From: an uncultured Pseudomonadota bacterium
GTDB taxonomy: Bacteria; Pseudomonadota; Gammaproteobacteria; Steroidobacterales; Steroidobacteraceae
Reading direction: 5' to 3'
Assembly (NCBI GenBank): GCA_903862885.1
Contig: CAIOZU010000018.1
Coordinates: forward strand, 124,001-188,000
Length of the DNA stretch: 64,000 bases
In this document: piece by piece, positions 39,858-48,414 of the stretch
How the letters are laid out: each line of letters opens with the position of its first letter
Position numbering within the stretch: the stretch's first letter is position 1
Position numbers and translations under genes: made by a program
The notes under the pieces: model-generated
Told to the model about the DNA's origin: nothing
Databases searched by the model: none
Seen by the model: the letters and a program-made list of their open reading frames with translations, nothing else

Positions 39858-39979
39858 CGCTGTTCTCCGTTATAAAACGCAAAACCGCTCGCGACGGATG
39901 ATAGAAGAAAAACCCCACGATGGACGTGACGCGCGATCTCTGGTGTCCTTAGTACGCGCCTAAGTAGCCCGCGTTGCAA

Positions 39980-40021
39980 GTGCTTTGCTCATACCGGCAC
40001 AGCCGATGGCCTGCAAAGCGC
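39980..40021 (-). terminator. Hairpin after the flavin reductase gene
   Basis: GTGCTTTGC (39980-39988) and GCAAAGCGC (40013-40021) form a 9-bp stem with one mismatch and a 24-base loop. It lies about 45 bp after the flavin reductase stop, without a T-run. It is possibly the end of the flavin reductase and aldehyde dehydrogenase transcript. Confidence 0.35.
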
Positions 40022-40066
40022 ATGGAGCAGCGTATAAGGGCATTCCGCAGTACGAGGCAGTGCGTG

Positions 40067-41026
40067 CTAGAGCGGTCGTGTGGTGGTGACGGTGTGTAGA
40101 TCGCCGGATTCAGCGGTGCCAACGTAAATACCGGTGACATTAGTCGCTCGCTCGCGCTGATATCGCTCAAGCATCATTCGCTCAGACGGACTCGTGAGCT
40201 TCTCCCAAGGAATTTCGTCAAGACGAAAGGCATGCAGCGATACCGGCAAAGCCGCATGGGTGCTGGCACTCGCTGCCTGCCGCACGGCGGTCCCGCGGTG
40301 AATCACGAACTGCGTGTCACCATCCTCATAGACAGCGAATAAAAAGGGCAGGGTGATGGTATAGCCTGCCTCAGCGAACTTGCCGAACAAACCGCCTTTC
40401 TCACCGACACCCCCCAAACGAGTCGAGGCAGGGACACCAAAGCCCCCCGTGTCTGGATGGGCCTCGAGCAACACCCCGTCCGCGCATTCAAGGACCGCAC
40501 CAACGCGCACACGACCGTGACGGTGACTGGACTCGACCGCCTGCTGCAACAATCCAAAACGCAAATAGGCGCCGCTACAAAATCCCAGCGGTGCGCGATT
40601 CTCATAGGCGTAGTCAACAATGCGACCCAGCAGAATCGTGTGATCACCCGCCAACACTCGCTCATGCACTTCACAGTCAAACCAAGCAACGACTCCCTCA
40701 AGCAACGGGCTACCGGTGTCACCGGCACGCCAACCCACTTGCGCAAATTTGTCGGCGCCCCGTGAAGCGAAAACACTAGAAATCTCTTGCTGATCATCGG
40801 CGAGAATGTTGACGGCAAAGCGTTGGGTTTTCTCGAACAGCGGGAAGCTGCGCATGCCATGCGCCAAACAAACGAGCAATAGCGGCGGATCAAGGGACAC
40901 GGACGTGAAGGAGTTGGCAGTGAAACCCACTGGCCCGTTGGTGTCGGAGTGAGTTGTCACCACCGTCACGCCGGTCGCGAACGAACCGAACGCGCGTCTG
41001 AGATCTTGAGTATCAATCACCTTCAT
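40067..41026 (-). CDS. Flavin reductase component of a two-component monooxygenase (TgnA-like)
   Basis: A 319-residue protein. Residues 1-165 are a flavin reductase split-barrel (FGSFATGVTVVTT, GFTANSFTSVSLDPPLLLVCL, GDHTILLGRIVDYAYENRAPLGF), which supplies reduced FMN to a partner oxygenase. Residues about 170-319 are an extra domain whose opening (VGAVLECADGVLLEAHP) resembles a Nudix fold, but no Nudix box is visible. It pairs logically with the luciferase-like oxygenase at 43544. Family and size fit TgnA, the reductase of trigonelline monooxygenase known from Acinetobacter baylyi; that match is from memory of the pathway. It lies 10 bp after the aldehyde dehydrogenase gene. Confidence 0.82.
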   Translation of the reverse strand: MKVIDTQDLRRAFGSFATGVTVVTTHSDTNGPVGFTANSFTSVSLDPPLLLVCLAHGMRSFPLFEKTQRFAVNILADDQQEISSVFASRGADKFAQVGWRAGDTGSPLLEGVVAWFDCEVHERVLAGDHTILLGRIVDYAYENRAPLGFCSGAYLRFGLLQQAVESSHRHGRVRVGAVLECADGVLLEAHPDTGGFGVPASTRLGGVGEKGGLFGKFAEAGYTITLPFLFAVYEDGDTQFVIHRGTAVRQAASASTHAALPVSLHAFRLDEIPWEKLTSPSERMMLERYQRERATNVTGIYVGTAESGDLHTVTTTRPL

Positions 41027-41036
41027 GCGTATGGCT

Positions 41037-42521
41037 TTAGCGCATCACGAAAGGATTGGCCATTGGATCGCTTGACGTATTAAGCCAAACCGTCTTGACC
41101 CGCGTGTAATCATAAATGGCTTGTAATCCGCTCTCACGACCGTAACCACTATTCTTAAATCCGCCGAACTCAGCCACTGGAGACACCACCCGATAGGTAT
41201 TGACCCAGACAATGCCGCAGCGCAGTGCCTTGGTCATACGCAGTGAGCGCGCACTGTCGCGAGTGAAAATACCAGCCGCAAGTCCGTAAGCCGAGTCATT
41301 GGCAAGCGCGATGACCTCCTCCTCCGTACGAAAGCGCAGCACGCTGAGTACAGGCCCAAACAACTCCGTGTCCATAATGGCCGTCTGCTGGCTCGGGCAC
41401 TCGATGATGGTGGGCTCAAAGAACCACCCGTCTTTAAGATGCGGAGGTGCGCGTCCCCCGCAGCGCACCGTCGCCCCCTCGGCACGCGCGCGTGCAATCT
41501 CTTTTTCAAGCTTCGCCAGTTGGCTACGCGTGGCGAGTGGCCCCATTTGTGTGGTATCCCCGAGTGGATCACCGATCCGTATCTGGGCAGCGATGTCCGT
41601 TAGTCGCGTCAGGAATTGGTCAGCAATCGTCTCATGAACATACAAGCGCGAACCCGCCACGCAGCTTTGTCCACTGGCACCAAAGATGCCGGCGACCACC
41701 CCATTCACCGCACTCTCAATATCTGCATCCTCGAATACGATCACCGGCGACTTGCCGCCGAGCTCTAAAGACACTTGCGCTAGATTCTCAGCAGAATGGC
41801 GGATGATGTGGCGCGCAGTCTCAGGACCTCCGGTAAAGCTGATACGCGCCACCTTTGGGTGTGAAGTCAGCGTCCGACCACACGGCTCTGCGAGTCCGGA
41901 GACGATGTTAACAACGCCGGGGGGTATCTTTGCCTCGGCGATCAGGCGGCCAAACTCGAGCATGGCTGCTGACGCATGTTCCGAGGCTTTGAGTACCACC
42001 GTGTTGCCGGCGGCAAGAGCCGGTCCCATCTTAAGCGCCGTGAGAAACAGCTGCGAGTTCCACGGCACCACCGCCGCCACGACGCCGAGCGGCTCACGCA
42101 GAGTCATCACCAACAGATTGGGCTTATCAATCGGCAGGGTGTCACCGTGCACTTTGTCAGCAAGGCCCGCATAGTAATGAAAGTATTCAGCGATGTAGGC
42201 GGCCTGCCATCGAGTCTCATTGAAGAGCTTGCCGGTATCGATGGTCTCGATCCGTCCTAATGCCTCAGACTGACCAGCCACCAAATCGCCCAGCCGCCTG
42301 AGGCAGCGACCGCGCTCAGTGGCTGTCATCTTGGACCATGGACCGCTTGAGAATGCACGCGCGGCCGCTTCGACGGCACGATCAACATCCTTAGCGCTGG
42401 CATCGGGGATGCTGGCCCAGGCGGCACCAGTGGAGGGATTCATGCTCTCGAAACGCCGGTTGCCCTCAGCGTCCACCCACTCACCATCGATCAGCATCTG
42501 ATATTGTTTGAGTTCGACCAT
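41037..42521 (-). CDS. Aldehyde dehydrogenase (TgnC-like)
   Basis: A 494-residue NAD(P)-dependent aldehyde dehydrogenase. Catalytic Glu253 (LELGGKSP) and Cys287 (GQSCVAG) are present, with VVPWNSQL and the C-terminal FGGFKNSGYGRE. I chose ATG 42521, seven bases after AGGAG; ATG 42524 is equally in frame. In the trigonelline pathway TgnC oxidises the ring-opened semialdehyde; this gene, adjoining the flavin reductase, is a good candidate for the same step. It is divergent from the carboxymuconolactone-decarboxylase-family gene across 54 bp. Confidence 0.88.
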   Translation of the reverse strand: MVELKQYQMLIDGEWVDAEGNRRFESMNPSTGAAWASIPDASAKDVDRAVEAAARAFSSGPWSKMTATERGRCLRRLGDLVAGQSEALGRIETIDTGKLFNETRWQAAYIAEYFHYYAGLADKVHGDTLPIDKPNLLVMTLREPLGVVAAVVPWNSQLFLTALKMGPALAAGNTVVLKASEHASAAMLEFGRLIAEAKIPPGVVNIVSGLAEPCGRTLTSHPKVARISFTGGPETARHIIRHSAENLAQVSLELGGKSPVIVFEDADIESAVNGVVAGIFGASGQSCVAGSRLYVHETIADQFLTRLTDIAAQIRIGDPLGDTTQMGPLATRSQLAKLEKEIARARAEGATVRCGGRAPPHLKDGWFFEPTIIECPSQQTAIMDTELFGPVLSVLRFRTEEEVIALANDSAYGLAAGIFTRDSARSLRMTKALRCGIVWVNTYRVVSPVAEFGGFKNSGYGRESGLQAIYDYTRVKTVWLNTSSDPMANPFVMR

Positions 42522-42575
42522 CATGTCACTCCTAACTGCACACGCCGGACGACCGGCAAACCCACGAGGTCTACG

Positions 42576-42998
42576 GTGGCTAAAAAAATGACCAAACACA
42601 AGGTCTCCCGCAAGTTCCGGGAGGGTCTCGCCATCCGTCGCGAGGTCGTGGGCGATGCGTACGTCGACCGCGCACTCGCGGCAGCGGATGAGTTGACTTG
42701 GCCTTTGCAAGAACTGGTCACCGAATACTGCTGGGGAAGCGTCTGGTCACGGCCACAGCTCAACCGTCGGGAACGGAGCCTGCTCAATCTGGGCATGTTG
42801 ACCGCACTCAACCGACCCCACGAGATTCGTATTCACATCATGGGCGCACTAAATAACGGCATGACTCGAGCGGAAGTCATTGAGACGTTCCTGCAAGCCG
42901 GTATCTACTGCGGAATACCCGCGGCGGTGGACAGCGTTCGGATCGCACAGTCGGTATTTACAGAACTCGATGCGGCCACGGCAACGGAGCCGAAATAA
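42576..42998 (+). CDS. Carboxymuconolactone decarboxylase family protein
   Basis: About 140 residues with the CMD fold: LTWPLQELVTEYCWGSVWSR, RERSLLNLGMLTALNRPHEI, and HIMGALNNGMTRAEVIET closely follow PcaC-type 4-carboxymuconolactone decarboxylases. The CxxC pair of the peroxidase-type (AhpD) branch is missing, so a decarboxylase or hydrolase role is more likely. No other beta-ketoadipate gene is nearby, so the substrate probably belongs to this cluster's own pathway. GTG 42576 has GAGG six bases before it; ATG 42588 is the alternative. The stop overlaps the next ATG by one base. Confidence 0.85.
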   Translation: MAKKMTKHKVSRKFREGLAIRREVVGDAYVDRALAAADELTWPLQELVTEYCWGSVWSRPQLNRRERSLLNLGMLTALNRPHEIRIHIMGALNNGMTRAEVIETFLQAGIYCGIPAAVDSVRIAQSVFTELDAATATEPK

Positions 42999-43387
42999 TG
43001 CAAAAAAAAGCGCATGTGATCGGCGCTCCGCTGACGATTGGTGGGCGCGTTTTATCTCTGTCACGCGCCATCCGAGCGGGCGACTTTGTGTTTCTCACCG
43101 GCCAGATTCCCATGCGCGACGGCAGTGTCGTGACCACCGGCACGATCGAAGAACAGACCCGCATTGTGCTGGAACTGATCCGTGACACGCTGGTGGAGGC
43201 CGATTGCACCCTCGGTGACGTCGTTAAATCCATGGTGTGGCTGCGCGAGCGCGCCGACTTTCCGGGTTTTAACGCGGTCTATGCCGAGTACTTTCCGGTG
43301 GAGCCACCCACCCGCTCCGCTGTCATCAGCGAACTCCTCGTCGATGTGCGCGTCGAGGTGGAGGTCGTGGCGTACAAGCCGGTCTGA
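42998..43387 (+). CDS. RidA/YjgF family protein
   Basis: A 129-residue trimeric RidA-fold protein. It has FVFLTGQIPMRDGS, the intermediate AGCTLGDVVKSMVWL-like segment (EADCTLGDVVKSMVWL) and the closing PPTRSAVISELLVDVRVEVE. The arginine in PPTRSAV aligns with the residue that binds the carboxylate in RidA imine deaminases. Such proteins hydrolyse enamine/imine intermediates; in the Rut pyrimidine pathway RutC, also of this family, follows a luciferase-type oxygenase. The start overlaps the upstream stop by one base. Confidence 0.88.
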   Translation: MQKKAHVIGAPLTIGGRVLSLSRAIRAGDFVFLTGQIPMRDGSVVTTGTIEEQTRIVLELIRDTLVEADCTLGDVVKSMVWLRERADFPGFNAVYAEYFPVEPPTRSAVISELLVDVRVEVEVVAYKPV

Positions 43388-43451
43388 GGCGCGAGTCAGG
43401 GGCATTTTTGGTGTGAACTTGCGGTTACGCCAAGCGGAACCTGTGCTACCG

Positions 43452-43481
43452 TTTACTTAGTTTCCGTAATTGCGGTGTAAT
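43452..43481 (+). promoter_or_regulatory. Candidate promoter of the monooxygenase operon
   Basis: TTTACT (43452-43457), an 18-bp spacer and TGTAAT (43476-43481) match the sigma-70 consensus at four and five of six bases. It lies in the 156-bp gap before the luciferase-like oxygenase gene. Transcription would start near 43488, leaving a leader of about 55 bases. Confidence 0.4.
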
Positions 43482-43543
43482 GATTTTTCGTGGTCGCACG
43501 CCGTTGGCCGCTACCCTATTCATTCTCACCGGAGCGAGTTCAC

Positions 43544-44605
43544 ATGAAGTTCGATCTCGTCATTAATCTTGAACGTATGGACGACAGTATCGACATGCGC
43601 GCAGTGATTAGCCATGTCACTGAGATGGTCGAAATGGCGGATGCGGGCGGCTTCGCCATCGCCTGGGCCGCTGAACACCACGCGCTTGAAATGACCATCG
43701 CGCCGGGGCCCTTCCAGTTGCTGGCCCACTGGGCCGCGCACACCACGCGCATTCGTTTAGGCACCGCGTGCGTGGTCGCCCCCTACTGGCATCCCATCAA
43801 ACTGGCAGGCGAGGCCGCGCTACTTGATCTCTTATCGGGCGGGCGCCTCGAATTCGGTATCGGTCGTGGTGCTTACCAGAGGGAATTCGATCGCCTGATG
43901 GGCGGTATGAATCAGAATCTCGGTGTACCGATGATGCTGGAGATGATCCCGGCACTCAAGCAACTCTGGCTCGGCGACTATGCCCATGAGGGCAAGTACT
44001 GGTCCTTCCCGGCAGCCACCTCGTGCCCCAAACCCTTACAAACACCGCACCCCCCGATCTGGGTGGCGGCGCGCGATCCGGGCACCTTTAACGCCGCGCT
44101 TAAAGACGGTTACCACATCATGACCTGGCCGATGGTGCGGCCATTTGCCGAACTAGAAGAATACAGGCGTCGCTTCGAGGACGGCCTCGCGGCCGCGGGC
44201 CCCGATGTCAAACGCCCGCGTTTCATGACCATGCGCCATGTCGGCGTGTATGCCAAGGCGGGCGGTGAAACGCCGTTCATCGACGCCATCCAGCGTCAGG
44301 GCAAGCAGTTCGAAAACCTGTTCCGCGGACTTGGGCCAGTCGTTAATGGCTTCCCCATGGACCCCGACCCAGCACTGTTCACCAATCAGGCAGAGTACGC
44401 GCGCGATAACCTGATGGAGAATTTACCCCTAGGCACGCCGGAGCAGGTGATCCAGAAACTCAAGCGCTACGAGGCGGCGGGCGTTGACCATTTCTGCTTC
44501 AACTCGGCTTATGGCCTACCACTTAAACACCAAAAAGCGTCGTTGAAATTATTCATCGACGAGGTCATGCCGGCATTTGCTGAACGCGAATCGGTCGCTG
44601 GTTGA
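43544..44605 (+). CDS. Luciferase-like (LLM class) flavin-dependent monooxygenase (TgnB-like)
   Basis: A 353-residue TIM-barrel oxygenase that uses reduced FMN from a separate reductase. It has WAAEHHALEM, LGTACVVAPYWHPIKLAGEAALLD-type and GRLEFGIGRGAYQREF family patterns. In family and length it fits TgnB, the oxygenase half of trigonelline monooxygenase, which opens the N-methylpyridinium ring. Rather than RutA-like, the neighbours (TgnA-, TgnC-, TgnD-like) favour a pyridine-type substrate. ATG 43544 follows GGAG. It heads an operon of eight genes to 52878; the downstream hydrolase start lies 3 bp after its stop. Confidence 0.87.
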   Translation: MKFDLVINLERMDDSIDMRAVISHVTEMVEMADAGGFAIAWAAEHHALEMTIAPGPFQLLAHWAAHTTRIRLGTACVVAPYWHPIKLAGEAALLDLLSGGRLEFGIGRGAYQREFDRLMGGMNQNLGVPMMLEMIPALKQLWLGDYAHEGKYWSFPAATSCPKPLQTPHPPIWVAARDPGTFNAALKDGYHIMTWPMVRPFAELEEYRRRFEDGLAAAGPDVKRPRFMTMRHVGVYAKAGGETPFIDAIQRQGKQFENLFRGLGPVVNGFPMDPDPALFTNQAEYARDNLMENLPLGTPEQVIQKLKRYEAAGVDHFCFNSAYGLPLKHQKASLKLFIDEVMPAFAERESVAG

Positions 44606-44607
44606 AC

Positions 44608-45411
44608 ATGGCCGCTAAGGACCCGCATGGAACGCGATATGAGGTGACCGGCAACGGACCACCCATCGTGCTGGTGCACGGTCTAGGCCTTCATCACGCG
44701 ATGTGGCAATGGGTGAGTCCGACGCTCGATCGCGATTATCGTGTCATCCGCTACGATCTCATTGGTCATGGTGACAGCTATCGTCAACCGAGCAATCTGA
44801 CGATGGCAGATTTTGTGAGGCAGCTGAACGATCTAGCCGATCACCTCCAGCTGACACGTTTTGCTGTGATTGGATTTTCGTTGGGCGGTCTGATCGCTGA
44901 GGCCTTTGCACTCGCTCATCCAATGCGTACCGCAGCACTCGGCGTGCTGCACTCCGCTTATGATCGCAGTGATGATGAGCGCGCTGCGATCCGCGCGCGC
45001 GTGTCGCTGGCCCGCACCGTAGGCCCAGACGCTACTATAGGCCCCGCACTGCAGCGCTGGTTTACAGCAGAGTTCGCGGCGCGAAGTCCCAAGATCCTTG
45101 AGCAGGTTCGCGCTTGGGTCACTGCCAACGATGCAGCTTCATTCGCAGCGGCCTATCATGTGCTGGCTGAGGTGGATGCAGAGCTTGCTCATACACTCAG
45201 CGCGATCCGCTGCCCGACGCTTGTCATGACCGGCGATGAGGATTTTGGGAATTCTCCGGCCATGGCCCAACAGGCTGCCGCTCAAATACCCGGCGCTGAG
45301 TGCGTGATATTGCCGGGACTTCGCCACATGGCACTCGCCGAGGATCCTAGGGCAGTCCTCGATGCGCTATCCCCTTTCTTAGCCCGTGCCTATCCATATC
45401 TACCGGCCTGA
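44608..45411 (+). CDS. Alpha/beta-fold hydrolase (TgnD-like)
   Basis: A 267-residue hydrolase. The nucleophile is Ser91 in GFSLGG, with acid candidates Asp210 or Asp212 (TGDEDFG) and His240 (LRHMA); HGLGLHHAMW forms the oxyanion region. It resembles 3-oxoadipate enol-lactonases. In the trigonelline pathway TgnD, an alpha/beta hydrolase of similar size, breaks the ring-opened N-methylformamido product into methylamine, formate, CO2 and succinate semialdehyde. That role fits the position next to the oxygenase. ATG 44608 is preferred over an upstream TTG that overlaps the oxygenase stop. Confidence 0.85.
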   Translation: MAAKDPHGTRYEVTGNGPPIVLVHGLGLHHAMWQWVSPTLDRDYRVIRYDLIGHGDSYRQPSNLTMADFVRQLNDLADHLQLTRFAVIGFSLGGLIAEAFALAHPMRTAALGVLHSAYDRSDDERAAIRARVSLARTVGPDATIGPALQRWFTAEFAARSPKILEQVRAWVTANDAASFAAAYHVLAEVDAELAHTLSAIRCPTLVMTGDEDFGNSPAMAQQAAAQIPGAECVILPGLRHMALAEDPRAVLDALSPFLARAYPYLPA

Positions 45412-45432
45412 TCCGGAACGACTGAGGACCTC

Positions 45433-46593
45433 ATGGATTTTTCGGTTAGTGAAGAACAACAGCTGATCATCGATGTTGCTCATCAATTCGTGCGCAGAGA
45501 ATTATTGCCACATGAAGACGTAGTCGAAGCACAGGACTACGTACCAGATGAACTATTCGCGCAAATCCGTCAGCGCTCGATAGAAGCGGGGCTATTTGCC
45601 GCCAATATCTCAGCTAAACATGGCGGCGGTGGACTAGATGCCCTGACGTTCGCGCTCATCGAGCGCGAGTTCGGTTGGGTCTCTTATGCGCTGCACTACA
45701 TCGTGCACCGACCGAGTAATATTCTCGAAGCGGGTTCACCCGAACAAATTAAAAACTATCTCGAACCCACCGTCCGTGGTGAACGTCTCGACTGCATCGC
45801 CTTCACCGAACCGGGTGCTGGCTCCGATCTATCCGCGATGAGCACACGGGCCGTTCGTCATGGCGATGACTACGTCATTAATGGATCAAAACATTTCATC
45901 AGCTTCGGCATGCGTGCCGACTACGTGATCTTATTTGCAGTCACTGGCGAAACCGATGGACCGCGCGGTAAACGTTCTGAAATCAGCGCTTTCCTCGTCG
46001 ACAAAGGCACCAAGGGCTTCACCGCGCGACGCGGTCCTGTCTGTACCGCGCATCGCGGCTACGACCATGCGGAACTTTTTTTCGATGACTGCCGAGTGCC
46101 CGCACGGCAAATGCTCGGCGCGCCCGGGGAAGGCTTTCAGCTAGCCAGCAAATGGTTATCCCCCGCCCGGCTCTCCATCGGCGCCCTCGCCGTCGGCCGC
46201 GCGCAACGCGTGTTCGAGATGTCTGCGGAGTGGGCGGGCACTCGTAAACAGTTCGGGCAAACCATCGGCCGCTTTCAAGGCACCGGCTTTAAGCTCGCGG
46301 ATATGGCGACCGACATCGCCGCCGCAGAGATGCTGACACTGAAGGCTGCTTGGAAGTTTGATCAGGGACTGATGACTGATCAAGATGCCGCCATGGCCAA
46401 AGTGTTTGGCTCCGAGATGCTTTCCCGCGTCACAGATAGCGCCGTGCAGATCTTCGGCGGGATGGGATTAATGAACACGCTGCCGATCGAGCGCTTCTGG
46501 CGCGATGCACGCATTGAGCGCATCTGGGACGGCACCAGCGAGATCCAACGTCACATTATTTCGCGGGCGATCCTGCGAAGCTATGAAAAATGA
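45433..46593 (+). CDS. Acyl-CoA dehydrogenase with Asp at the usual catalytic Glu position
   Basis: A 386-residue flavoprotein of the acyl-CoA dehydrogenase family. FAD contacts appear in CIAFTEPGAGSD and KHFISFG; the C-terminal segment is IWDGTSEIQR. The catalytic base of medium-chain enzymes is the Glu of YEGT; here it is Asp366. By context (CaiD-like hydratase, carnitine-dehydrogenase-like protein and BKACE downstream) it may oxidise gamma-butyrobetainyl-CoA or a similar substrate to the 2-enoyl-CoA. GAGGA lies five bases before ATG 45433. Confidence 0.9.
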   Translation: MDFSVSEEQQLIIDVAHQFVRRELLPHEDVVEAQDYVPDELFAQIRQRSIEAGLFAANISAKHGGGGLDALTFALIEREFGWVSYALHYIVHRPSNILEAGSPEQIKNYLEPTVRGERLDCIAFTEPGAGSDLSAMSTRAVRHGDDYVINGSKHFISFGMRADYVILFAVTGETDGPRGKRSEISAFLVDKGTKGFTARRGPVCTAHRGYDHAELFFDDCRVPARQMLGAPGEGFQLASKWLSPARLSIGALAVGRAQRVFEMSAEWAGTRKQFGQTIGRFQGTGFKLADMATDIAAAEMLTLKAAWKFDQGLMTDQDAAMAKVFGSEMLSRVTDSAVQIFGGMGLMNTLPIERFWRDARIERIWDGTSEIQRHIISRAILRSYEK

Positions 46594-46618
46594 ATACTTT
46601 GTTGAGGAAGAACCTGTC

Positions 46619-47572
46619 ATGAGTCGCAAAGCACCCGATCGCGTGACACGCGTAGGCATCATCGGTACCGGCGTGATCGGCGGCGGTTGGGCCTTGCATT
46701 TTCTAGCGCAGGGACTGGACGTGGTGGCTTATGACCCGCATCCAGACTGCCGCCAGCGCTTTAAAACCATGTGCGATAACGCCTGGCCAACCTTGGTGCG
46801 CCTAGGCTTACGACCCGGCGCCTCGGTAGATCGCATTCGATTCGCCGCCAGCCTCGAGGAAGCAGTCGCCAACGTCGACGTGGTGCAGGAGAACAGCCCC
46901 GAAGTACTGCAATCCAAAATAGACACCCTCGCGCGTATTGATGCAGCGGCACCCAAAGACATCGTGTTGCTGTCGAGTACGTCAGGACTCAAGATGACCG
47001 ACATGCAAGTCAAGTGCCAGCATCCCGGGCGTACGGTGGTCGGCCATCCCTTTAACCCGCCCTATCTCGTGCCCTTGGTCGAAGTGGTCGGTGGTGACCA
47101 GACAGCGCCGGAGGCAGTGGACTGGGCCGTTGCTTTTTATACCGTCTTTGGCAAGCGGCCTGTCAAACTCGATCGCGAAGTACCAGGGTTTATTGCCACC
47201 CGCTTACAAGAAGCGATGTGGCGCGAGATGCTGCACATGGTGAACGAAGGTGAGGCGACCGTGCAACAAATCGACGATGCCATCACCTTCGGTCCTGGAA
47301 TTCGGTGGGCCATCACGGGACCTGGTATGAACTACCACTTAGCGGGTGGAGAGGGAGGCATGGCGCACGTGTTAGATCAGTTTGCGCCCTCCCTGAAATG
47401 GCCGTGGACACGCCTTGAGGCACCGGAATTAACGCCAGAGCTTCGTGCGAAAGTCATCGATGGGTGCGTCGCAGAATCTGCTGGTCGCAGCATCAACGAC
47501 ATGATCCGAGATCGCGACGCGTATCTGATCAGCATCCTCAAAGTGCTGCGAGCACCGCCGGAACTCACCTAA
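46619..47572 (+). CDS. L-carnitine dehydrogenase-like 3-hydroxyacid dehydrogenase
   Basis: A 317-residue NAD-dependent dehydrogenase of the 3-hydroxyacyl-CoA dehydrogenase superfamily. The NAD loop GIIGTGVIGGG is near residues 11-21. GHPFNPPYLVPLVEVVGG, EVPGFIATRLQEAMWRE and the IDDAITFGPGIRW segment agree closely with Pseudomonas L-carnitine 3-dehydrogenase (recalled). It would act on the free 3-hydroxy acid, making 3-dehydrocarnitine or a relative for the BKACE encoded downstream. ATG 46619 has GAGGA upstream; the frame is open further into the previous gene. Confidence 0.88.
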   Translation: MSRKAPDRVTRVGIIGTGVIGGGWALHFLAQGLDVVAYDPHPDCRQRFKTMCDNAWPTLVRLGLRPGASVDRIRFAASLEEAVANVDVVQENSPEVLQSKIDTLARIDAAAPKDIVLLSSTSGLKMTDMQVKCQHPGRTVVGHPFNPPYLVPLVEVVGGDQTAPEAVDWAVAFYTVFGKRPVKLDREVPGFIATRLQEAMWREMLHMVNEGEATVQQIDDAITFGPGIRWAITGPGMNYHLAGGEGGMAHVLDQFAPSLKWPWTRLEAPELTPELRAKVIDGCVAESAGRSINDMIRDRDAYLISILKVLRAPPELT

Positions 47573-47597
47573 AACAAGCGAACGATTGGAGACTATG

Positions 47598-48398
47598 ATG
47601 ACTGATGAAGTGCGCGTTGAACGCCGCGGTGGCGTGCTGGAGGTGACCATCAACCGGCCGCCCGTGAATGCCATCGATCTCGCCACCAGTCGCAAGCTCG
47701 GTGAGGCTTTTGGTCAGCTCCGAGACGATCCAACGCTGCGCGTTGGCATCATCACCGGCGGTGGCGATAAAGTGTTTTGTGCCGGTTGGGATCTTAAGGC
47801 CGTCAACAGCGGCGAGATGGCCCTCAACCGTTGGTGGGAGACTGATTACGGCACCGGTGGCTTCGCAGGGCTCACCGAATTCTGGGGCCTTAACAAGCCC
47901 GTGATCGCAGCCCTTAACGGCAAGACCATTGGCGGCGGCTTTGAGATCGCGCTGTCCTGCGATCTATTGATCGCGGCAGATCACGTCCAGTTTCGACTCC
48001 CTGAATTACCCCTCGGGCTCGTGCCGGACGCCGGCGCGGTACAGCGTCTGCCCCGACGCATTCCGCGCAACATCGCCATGGAGATGCTCTATCTGGGTCG
48101 CTGGTTAAGCGCACAAGAAGCGGCTCACTACGGTCTGGTGAACGCCGTCGTGCCAGCCGCGGATCTGATGACCAAAGCACGCGCGTGGGCAGACCAGATC
48201 GCTGCGGCGGCACCGCTGGCAGTCGAGGCGATGAAAGAAGTGACGGCTGGCATCGAAGGCCTCTCACCGCGCGTCGCCTACACGACGATGCGCGCCGGTC
48301 ACTTCGCGGCCTACGAGCGGATGCTGGGCTCAGGTGATGCGAAGGAAGGCGTAGCGGCATTCGTCGACAAGCGTACCGCTGACTTTAAGAGTCAGTGA
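47598..48398 (+). CDS. Enoyl-CoA hydratase, CaiD-like (crotonobetainyl-CoA hydratase type)
   Basis: A 266-residue crotonase-fold enzyme. Stretches such as RDDPTLRVGIITGGGDKVF, AGWDLKA, GGFAGLTEF, NGKTIGGGFEIAL and LPLGLVPDAG follow E. coli CaiD closely, more so than generic hydratases. CaiD interconverts crotonobetainyl-CoA and carnitinyl-CoA. The glutamates of the active site are in GGGFEIAL and LPELPLGLVPD regions. ATG 47598, six bases after GGAG, is the likely start; ATG 47595 is adjacent. Confidence 0.88.
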   Translation: MTDEVRVERRGGVLEVTINRPPVNAIDLATSRKLGEAFGQLRDDPTLRVGIITGGGDKVFCAGWDLKAVNSGEMALNRWWETDYGTGGFAGLTEFWGLNKPVIAALNGKTIGGGFEIALSCDLLIAADHVQFRLPELPLGLVPDAGAVQRLPRRIPRNIAMEMLYLGRWLSAQEAAHYGLVNAVVPAADLMTKARAWADQIAAAAPLAVEAMKEVTAGIEGLSPRVAYTTMRAGHFAAYERMLGSGDAKEGVAAFVDKRTADFKSQ

Positions 48399-48414
48399 GT
48401 TTAAGAGCACACGG

